Below, in pieces: positions 8,766-12,850 of a DNA stretch of 12,850 bases. The stretch is from DAIUCA01 sp964613675 (GTDB taxonomy: Bacteria; Pseudomonadota; Gammaproteobacteria; Competibacterales; Competibacteraceae), in contig CAZTIH010000073.1 of assembly GCA_964613675.1 (NCBI GenBank), positions 1 through 12,850 of the forward strand. The letters run 5' to 3'. The notes beneath the pieces are model-generated. The model had not been told where the DNA came from and searched no databases. It saw only the letters and a program-made list of their open reading frames with translations. Numbering within the stretch: position 1 is the stretch's first letter; every line of letters begins with the position of its first letter. A program made the translations under genes and the position numbers.

Positions 8766-8864
8766 GTAATAAAGGGAAAACTCGTGGGAGAGGGCGCGAA
8801 ACGGCTGATCAATACACAACATAACGCGGCATTTAATCTCGCAAATGGCAGATGTTTAACACAT

Positions 8865-8938
8865 TCTCAACCCCGTCACCATGCGCCCGCTCTCTGACAA
8901 AATGTCGAGGGAAAATGTCTGCTCTCTCAAACCCCGTC
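8865..8938. repeat. Cluster of short direct repeats (order A-B-C-C-B-A) in the pilG-gshB promoter region
   Basis: Three motifs each occur twice in the same orientation. A is TCTCAACCCCGTC (8865-8877) and TCTCAAACCCCGTC (8925-8938), differing by one extra A. B is GCTCTCT (8889-8895 and 8921-8927, the second overlapping A). C is AAAATGTC (8899-8906 and 8912-8919, 13 bp apart). The first C also sits in a small inverted repeat, GACA-AAA-TGTC (8896-8906). The arrangement could be an operator, or the remains of a local duplication. Confidence 0.55.
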
Positions 8939-8967
8939 TGCTAACCATCTTTTATTCTCTAAAAATA

Positions 8968-8974
8968 AAGTGAG
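8968..8974 (+). promoter_or_regulatory. Ribosome binding site for gshB
   Basis: AAGTGAG lies 7 nt before the ATG at 8982. Part of it overlaps an alternative GTG start at 8970 that would add four residues. The Shine-Dalgarno and family length favour the ATG. Confidence 0.5.
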
Positions 8975-8981
8975 CAATTTT

Positions 8982-9971
8982 ATGTCTCGATCTCTCGCCG
9001 TTCTCATGGACCCCATCGCCCATATCACCCCCTACAAAGATACAACCCTCGCTTTGCTACTTGCGGCACAAGCCGAAAATTGGTCGCTGCACTACCTCGA
9101 ACGTTCTGATTTGTGCTGGCAACAGGGGGCATTGTGGAGCCGTGTCCGTCCGTTACAGGTGCGAGATGATCCCCAAAACTGGTTCACATTGGGCGAAGCG
9201 CAGTACCTTCCCTTGCAAACCCTAGATGTTTTTCTTATCCGCAGTGATCCGCCGTTTGACCAAGAGTATCTCTACGCGACCCAACTGCTCGAACTGCTCG
9301 AACATCAGTCTCAAGGCCAAACCTTAGTGGTCAATCGCCCCCGTTCTCTGCGGGATGTCAACGAAAAACTCTTCACGCTCTGGTTTAGCCACTGTTGCCC
9401 ACCAACGCTGGTGGCTCGCGATCGAACGCGCTTACGGGAATTTGTGGCGCAAGAACGGGATTGCATTATCAAACCCCTCGATGCCATGGGCGGTCAGTCG
9501 ATTTTCCGACTACGCCATGATGATCCTAACCTCAACACCATTCTCGAATTGATGACCCAAATGGATCACCGCACCGTGATGATTCAGCGCTATCTTCCCG
9601 AAATTGTGAACGGCGACAAACGCATTTTGATGATCGACGGCGAACCTGTATCCCACGCCCTCGCTCGACTGCCCGCTGTAGGCGAAACCCGAGCCAATTT
9701 AGCGGCAGGCGGTCGCGGAGAAGCACGGCAACTCACCGACCGCGACCGCTGGTTATGCAGCCAAATCGGCCCAACATTGCGAGAAAAGGGCTTGTTATTC
9801 GTGGGATTAGATGTGATTGGCGATTTTGTAACAGAAATTAATGTCACCAGCCCCACCTGTGCCCGCGAACTCAAAGCCCAAGTCGGTCTCGATGTCGCGG
9901 CCCAATTCATCAGCACCCTCGAAATGCGCTTACAACAACGCCCCAAACTCCCCCAAGGATCACACCCATGA
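8982..9971 (+). CDS. gshB: Glutathione synthetase
   Basis: This ATP-grasp enzyme joins gamma-glutamylcysteine and glycine, with ATP hydrolysis, in the second step of cytosolic glutathione synthesis. It has 329 residues (E. coli 315). The N-terminus carries the family opening (LAVLMDPIA, then LALLLAAQ and LHYLE). The ATP-grasp region shows IIKPLDAMGGQSIF (K164, G170-G171), GDKRILMIDGEP (from 211), ARLPAVGETRANLAAGGRGE (ending at 247) and the metal-binding end GDFVTEINVTSPT (E285, N287). All expected motifs are present, so it should be active. The gene heads the plus-strand operon and its stop overlaps the tonB start (ATGA). Confidence 0.96.
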   Translation: MSRSLAVLMDPIAHITPYKDTTLALLLAAQAENWSLHYLERSDLCWQQGALWSRVRPLQVRDDPQNWFTLGEAQYLPLQTLDVFLIRSDPPFDQEYLYATQLLELLEHQSQGQTLVVNRPRSLRDVNEKLFTLWFSHCCPPTLVARDRTRLREFVAQERDCIIKPLDAMGGQSIFRLRHDDPNLNTILELMTQMDHRTVMIQRYLPEIVNGDKRILMIDGEPVSHALARLPAVGETRANLAAGGRGEARQLTDRDRWLCSQIGPTLREKGLLFVGLDVIGDFVTEINVTSPTCARELKAQVGLDVAAQFISTLEMRLQQRPKLPQGSHP

Positions 9972-10642
9972 CATCGTGGCTGAATAACCCGCGATTTTTG
10001 TTCGGACTGTTCGTCGCAATAGCCGTGCATCTGGGGCTGATTTTTGGCATTGGTCTTCAGTTGCAACGCCCTAAACCCCCCCTAACCCAGGTACGCAGTC
10101 TCAATATCGACTTTTTCAACACCCAAGCCCCCGCTCCCCTTGACGATCAATTCGGTGAACGCCCGCCGCTCCCCACCCCTCCAGGTCAACCTCAACCTGT
10201 TTTCACCAATAGCCTTGAGGATTGGGGCCCCAACACGGTGCCCACTGCCCCCGCGCCCTTGACCACAGGAGACACGTTCGCCGTACTTGACCCAGGGGGC
10301 ATACGCGAAAAACGCATTGATTTACGTTCGATGAGCCGACTCGAACAGCTTTATGTCGAACAGTGGGTGCAACGCATCGAACGGCTGGCTAACGAACAAT
10401 TGTTAAACGATCTCCGACGTTTAAGCCGTAACCAACAGGGCCCCATTCTCGATGTGGCGATCAATGCCGAGGGGGGAGTCCACCGCATCACCGTCACCCG
10501 TTCATCGGGACGCCCACAGCTCGATCAAGCCATGATTCGGTTGGTCGAAAATGCCGCGCCGTTTGACGCATTTCCGCCTGCACTTCGACATCATTACGAT
10601 GTACTGACCATCCCCCGGGAATGGCAACTCAAGTTCGATTAA
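9968..10642 (+). CDS. tonB: TonB-family energy transducer (TonB3-like)
   Basis: This inner-membrane, periplasm-spanning protein would transmit proton-motive force from an ExbB/ExbD-type motor to outer-membrane partners. It has 224 residues. One N-terminal membrane segment lies at about 10-32, a short Pro-rich linker at about 65-100, and a TonB C-terminal domain at about 128-224. The latter shows the ILDVAINAEGGV strand, the ITVTRSSGRPQLDQA segment and the FPPALRHHYDVLTIPREW end. The membrane helix keeps the key His (H21), but Ala17 occupies the position of the Ser in the SxxxH motif of E. coli TonB. No exbB or exbD is nearby. Position next to gshB and algH matches tonB3 of P. aeruginosa, which is needed for twitching motility. 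The start overlaps gshB by ATGA. Confidence 0.88.
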   Translation: MTSWLNNPRFLFGLFVAIAVHLGLIFGIGLQLQRPKPPLTQVRSLNIDFFNTQAPAPLDDQFGERPPLPTPPGQPQPVFTNSLEDWGPNTVPTAPAPLTTGDTFAVLDPGGIREKRIDLRSMSRLEQLYVEQWVQRIERLANEQLLNDLRRLSRNQQGPILDVAINAEGGVHRITVTRSSGRPQLDQAMIRLVENAAPFDAFPPALRHHYDVLTIPREWQLKFD

Positions 10643-10664
10643 CTGTGTGTGGGGAGCCAAAAAC

Positions 10665-11228
10665 ATGATCGAAACCAGTTATTTACGGCATCAGTTTCTG
10701 ATTGCCATGCCCTCTCTAGTCGATAGCCACTTTCATCACACGGTGACCTATCTCTGCGAGCACAATGATGATGGCGCGATGGGATTGGTAATTAATCGTC
10801 CCTTGGGGCTTTCGCTCTCTGATTTACTGGATCATTTGGCGATTCCCAATCGTTCCGAGCAAACGGCGCAGATTCCGCTCTACGCCGGTGGGCCAGTAGA
10901 ACGGGAACGGGGCTTTGTCATTCACCGTCCCCTAGGCAATTGGGACGCGACCTTGCCTATTCAGGATGACATCGGCGTCACGACCTCTAAGGACATTCTG
11001 CAAGCCATTGCGTGTGATCAAGGCCCCGAACAGAAACTCATCACCTTGGGGTATGCGGGTTGGGGGAGCGGACAACTCGAACGAGAAATGGCCGAAAATG
11101 CTTGGCTCTCCGGCCCCATGACTCCCGAAATCCTCTTTGACATGGCTTATCGCGACCGCTGGACCGCCGCTGCAAAACTCATAGGGGTCGATTTACGACT
11201 GCTCTCAAGTGATGCGGGTCATGCCTAA
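10665..11228 (+). CDS. algH: AlgH/YqgE family protein (UPF0301/DUF179)
   Basis: A conserved cytosolic protein of unsettled biochemical role; algH was named as a regulator of alginate in Pseudomonas. It has 187 residues, the same as E. coli YqgE. Family motifs are present: HQFLIAMPSL near the start, CEHNDDGAMGLVINRPL at about 31-47, GGPVERERGFVIH in the middle, and LGYAGWGSGQLE in the second half. I chose the ATG at 10665 because GGGGAG (10651-10656) lies 8 nt upstream and homologues begin just before HxFLIAMP. A GTG at 10647 would add six residues. It starts 22 bp after tonB and overlaps ruvX by 8 bp, consistent with co-transcription. Confidence 0.93.
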   Translation: MIETSYLRHQFLIAMPSLVDSHFHHTVTYLCEHNDDGAMGLVINRPLGLSLSDLLDHLAIPNRSEQTAQIPLYAGGPVERERGFVIHRPLGNWDATLPIQDDIGVTTSKDILQAIACDQGPEQKLITLGYAGWGSGQLEREMAENAWLSGPMTPEILFDMAYRDRWTAAAKLIGVDLRLLSSDAGHA

Positions 11229-11652
11229 GCTATTGATGGGCTTCGATTTTGGTCACAAAAGGTTGGGGATTGCGGTCGGCGATAGTCACACTTATACCGC
11301 TCGTCCCCTTAAAACCGTGTCCCCTCAAGATTGGCGCGCCATTCAACGACTGATTGCGGACTGGCAACCGACCGAGTTTGTCGTTGGGCTGTCCCGTCAC
11401 CAAGATGGCAGCGACGGAACCAATACTCGACCGACCCTCGAATTTGCGGACGCGCTTCGAGAACGGTTTCAACGCCCTGTCGTGCTGATTGACGAACATC
11501 TCTCATCGTGGGCCGCCGATGAATGGCAACTTGAACGGTTGGCCGCCGGGCAGCGAACGACGGGTCGCAACCTCCCCGGACGAGATGCCATCGCTGCCGC
11601 CGTTATTCTTGAGACTTATTTGAAACAACTTTTAGCGGCGACGAAGGCATAA
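11221..11652 (+). CDS. ruvX: RuvX/YqgF, RNase H-fold nuclease (putative Holliday junction resolvase, pre-16S rRNA processing)
   Basis: This is a small RNase H-fold protein linked to 16S rRNA 5'-end maturation and described as a Holliday-junction resolvase-like enzyme. It has 143 residues from this start (E. coli 138). The catalytic acids are visible: D9 in LLMGFDFGHKRLGIAVG, E92 in IDEHLSS and D122 in GRDAIAAAVILETYL. The VVGL strand is followed by S-R-H-Q-D-G-S where many members have P-x-x-x-D-G-T. Starts at 11209 (GTG), 11212 (ATG) and 11221 (ATG) are all possible; I prefer 11221 because homologues open two to six residues before the FDFG motif. The start lies inside algH, and the last 50 bp overlap the convergent RND gene. 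Confidence 0.92.
   Translation: MPKLLMGFDFGHKRLGIAVGDSHTYTARPLKTVSPQDWRAIQRLIADWQPTEFVVGLSRHQDGSDGTNTRPTLEFADALRERFQRPVVLIDEHLSSWAADEWQLERLAAGQRTTGRNLPGRDAIAAAVILETYLKQLLAATKA
11603..11652. other. Convergent 3'-end overlap of ruvX and the RND gene
   Basis: The last 50 bp of ruvX (stop ending at 11652) are also the last 50 bp of the RND gene (stop at 11603-11605). Both frames encode the terminal residues of apparently intact proteins. No intergenic space remains for a shared terminator, and I see no hairpin with a T-run at the junction. Each transcript must therefore run into the opposite gene. Confidence 0.85.
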
Positions 11653-12850
11653 TCCATTGCCCGAACGTGCCAATATCCTGTGCCACCGCCACAATAGCCG
11701 GGAGTACCCACAGCGTTCCGATTGCTGCGGCCAGCAATCCAAAGACGAGCGCCACCGCCATCGAGTGCATTAACGGGGCTTCTGCGCCCGTCAACACCAC
11801 CGGTAACAGTCCCAGTACGGTAGTCCCAGTCGTCAACAAAATGGCGCGTAACCGCCCTGCCGACGCCTGTGCCAAGGAAGCCTCGTGGTTTTCCGCCTCA
11901 AGACGGGTCAGCTCGTCAAACCACATAATCGCTTCGTTCACCACCATGCCCCCTAAACCAATTAACGCGGCGTAGGTTTGCAAATTCATCGGCACACTCA
12001 ACAGTCCGTGACCCGCAATCGCCCCCGCCAGCGCTAACGGCATCACCGACATCACCAGCAACGGTCGGTCGTAACGCCCAAATGTCAACGCCAACAGTCC
12101 GTAAATCAGCACCGACGCAATTAGCGCCGCCTTCAATGCCTCATTTAACGCGGCTTGTCGCTCCAACAGCTCCCCGCCCCACTCGCTGTTCAGGCCAAAA
12201 CGATTGCGAATATCGTCGAGTCCATCGGCTTCAAGGGCCCCACGCAACGCACGAGGGCTGGTCAAAGTACTGTCGTATTCGATGCGCACATCCGCAAACA
12301 ACAAACCGTTGCGGCGATACAACAAACCCGCCCCCGGGGCCAGGTCGATGGTGGCAATATCACTGACCGCCACAAAATTTCCCGTCGCCGTTTGCACATA
12401 AAAATCCCGCCAATCCAAGACGTTACGGGGCAATCGCACCCGTATTTTCACGATGTCCTCATCGTCGGGAAACTCGCGCACGACAATCCCCTGTAAACCC
12501 GCTCGTAACTGTTGCCCCAACGATTCCGGCGTAAATCCCAATCGACGACCCCGTTCGTTGAGGGTCACGGCGGCCTCCAAATTACCGCTCCGCAAACTGG
12601 TAGTCACACTGGTGACGCCTCCATAACCCGTGACCAACGACATGATCTCTGCTGACGCGGCCTGCAATGCGGCTAGATCCCCTCCACTTAGGTCCACGCG
12701 CAAAATCGGTCGGCGACTGTCTGCAAATCGCGACGGCGCAAACACCTCAAATTGCGTCACGGTGGGGGGCAACACGCGGCGTAATTCCGCTAACCACACC
12801 CGCTGCAACGCATTGGCGTCCACATCGGCCCCCAACTCAACGGCCACACT
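11603..12850 (-). CDS. RND efflux transporter permease, C-terminal part (N-terminus beyond window edge)
   Basis: The 415 codons present match the second half of an AcrB/MdtB-type resistance-nodulation-division permease. This protein exports drugs, metals or other compounds from the inner membrane or periplasm using the proton gradient. Residues to about 225 form periplasmic porter/docking domain. TM8 to TM12 follow: about 236-256, 261-283, 289-312, 332-354 and 362-390. Family marks are the GGELLERQ-type entry helix, FGRYDRPLLVM, IGLGGMVVNEAIM and RLRAILLTTGTTVLGLLPVVL. The frame is open to the last base, so the true start lies to the right; a GTG at 12847 is internal. Substrate class cannot be set from this part. 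The stop lies within ruvX. Confidence 0.9.
   Translation of the reverse strand, partial: SVAVELGADVDANALQRVWLAELRRVLPPTVTQFEVFAPSRFADSRRPILRVDLSGGDLAALQAASAEIMSLVTGYGGVTSVTTSLRSGNLEAAVTLNERGRRLGFTPESLGQQLRAGLQGIVVREFPDDEDIVKIRVRLPRNVLDWRDFYVQTATGNFVAVSDIATIDLAPGAGLLYRRNGLLFADVRIEYDSTLTSPRALRGALEADGLDDIRNRFGLNSEWGGELLERQAALNEALKAALIASVLIYGLLALTFGRYDRPLLVMSVMPLALAGAIAGHGLLSVPMNLQTYAALIGLGGMVVNEAIMWFDELTRLEAENHEASLAQASAGRLRAILLTTGTTVLGLLPVVLTGAEAPLMHSMAVALVFGLLAAAIGTLWVLPAIVAVAQDIGTFGQWIMPSSPLKVVSNKSQE

Larger units (their letters stand above)
8756..8981. promoter_or_regulatory. Divergent promoter region between pilG and gshB
   Basis: This 226-bp stretch must carry the promoters for both operons. 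The central part is repeat-bearing and the gshB-proximal end is AT-rich (8949-8969). I see no perfect sigma-70 pair. For pilG, a weak candidate on the minus strand is TTGCGA (8844-8839) with TGTTGT (8821-8816) at 17-bp spacing, or TATGTT (8823-8818) at 15 bp. No convincing sigma-54 element was found. No coding ORF is supported here. Confidence 0.6.

Noticed and set aside
8756..8812. Upstream ATG start for pilG at 8812.
   Set aside because: No Shine-Dalgarno and an unconserved Pro/Ser-rich extension; the GTG at 8755 has GGAG at proper spacing.
8846..8862. Possible sigma-54 element (TGGCAG... ) in the divergent region.
   Set aside because: The required GC of the -12 element is absent at the correct spacing.
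11640..11700. Intrinsic terminator after ruvX.
   Set aside because: No GC-rich hairpin followed by a T-run is visible; the sequence is RND coding sequence on the other strand.

Overview
The window looks like chromosomal core DNA of a gammaproteobacterium of moderately high GC. It holds the type IV pilus (Pil-Chp, twitching-motility) chemosensory operon, divergent from a gshB-tonB-algH-ruvX housekeeping operon. The same neighbourhood is known in Pseudomonas aeruginosa (ruvX, algH, tonB3, gshB, then pilGHIJK-chpA), so this is an ancestral block and not an island. I see no mobile element, CRISPR array, tRNA or rRNA. The species cannot be named from this sequence; a purple or sulfur gammaproteobacterium would fit but is a guess.

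Positions 1-8755, minus strand: pilG, pilH, pilI, pilJ and chpA, transcribed right to left. PilJ is the membrane receptor, PilI the CheW adaptor, and ChpA a giant CheA-type kinase with several phosphotransfer domains. PilG and PilH are single-domain response regulators. chpA is open in one frame for all 1731 codons present and runs off the left edge inside its C-terminal receiver domain. The pilK methyltransferase gene that separates pilJ and chpA in P. aeruginosa is absent; only 21 bp lie between them here.

Positions 8756-8981: the divergent regulatory region between pilG and gshB. It carries short direct repeats in the order A-B-C-C-B-A, the most notable non-coding structure in the window.

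Positions 8982-11652, plus strand: a tight operon of gshB (glutathione synthetase), a tonB-like energy transducer, algH/yqgE and ruvX/yqgF. The genes are joined by an ATGA overlap, a 22-bp gap and an 8-bp overlap. The link to pili is plausible because TonB3 of P. aeruginosa is needed for twitching and assembly of pili.

Positions 11603-12850, minus strand: the C-terminal part of an RND efflux permease, cut by the right edge. It converges on ruvX and overlaps it by 50 bp tail to tail.

No wholly new system is evident. The points most worth a second look are the domain plan of ChpA (degenerate FimL-like N-terminus and a near-duplicate HPt pair), the missing pilK, the repeat cluster in the divergent promoter and the convergent overlap.
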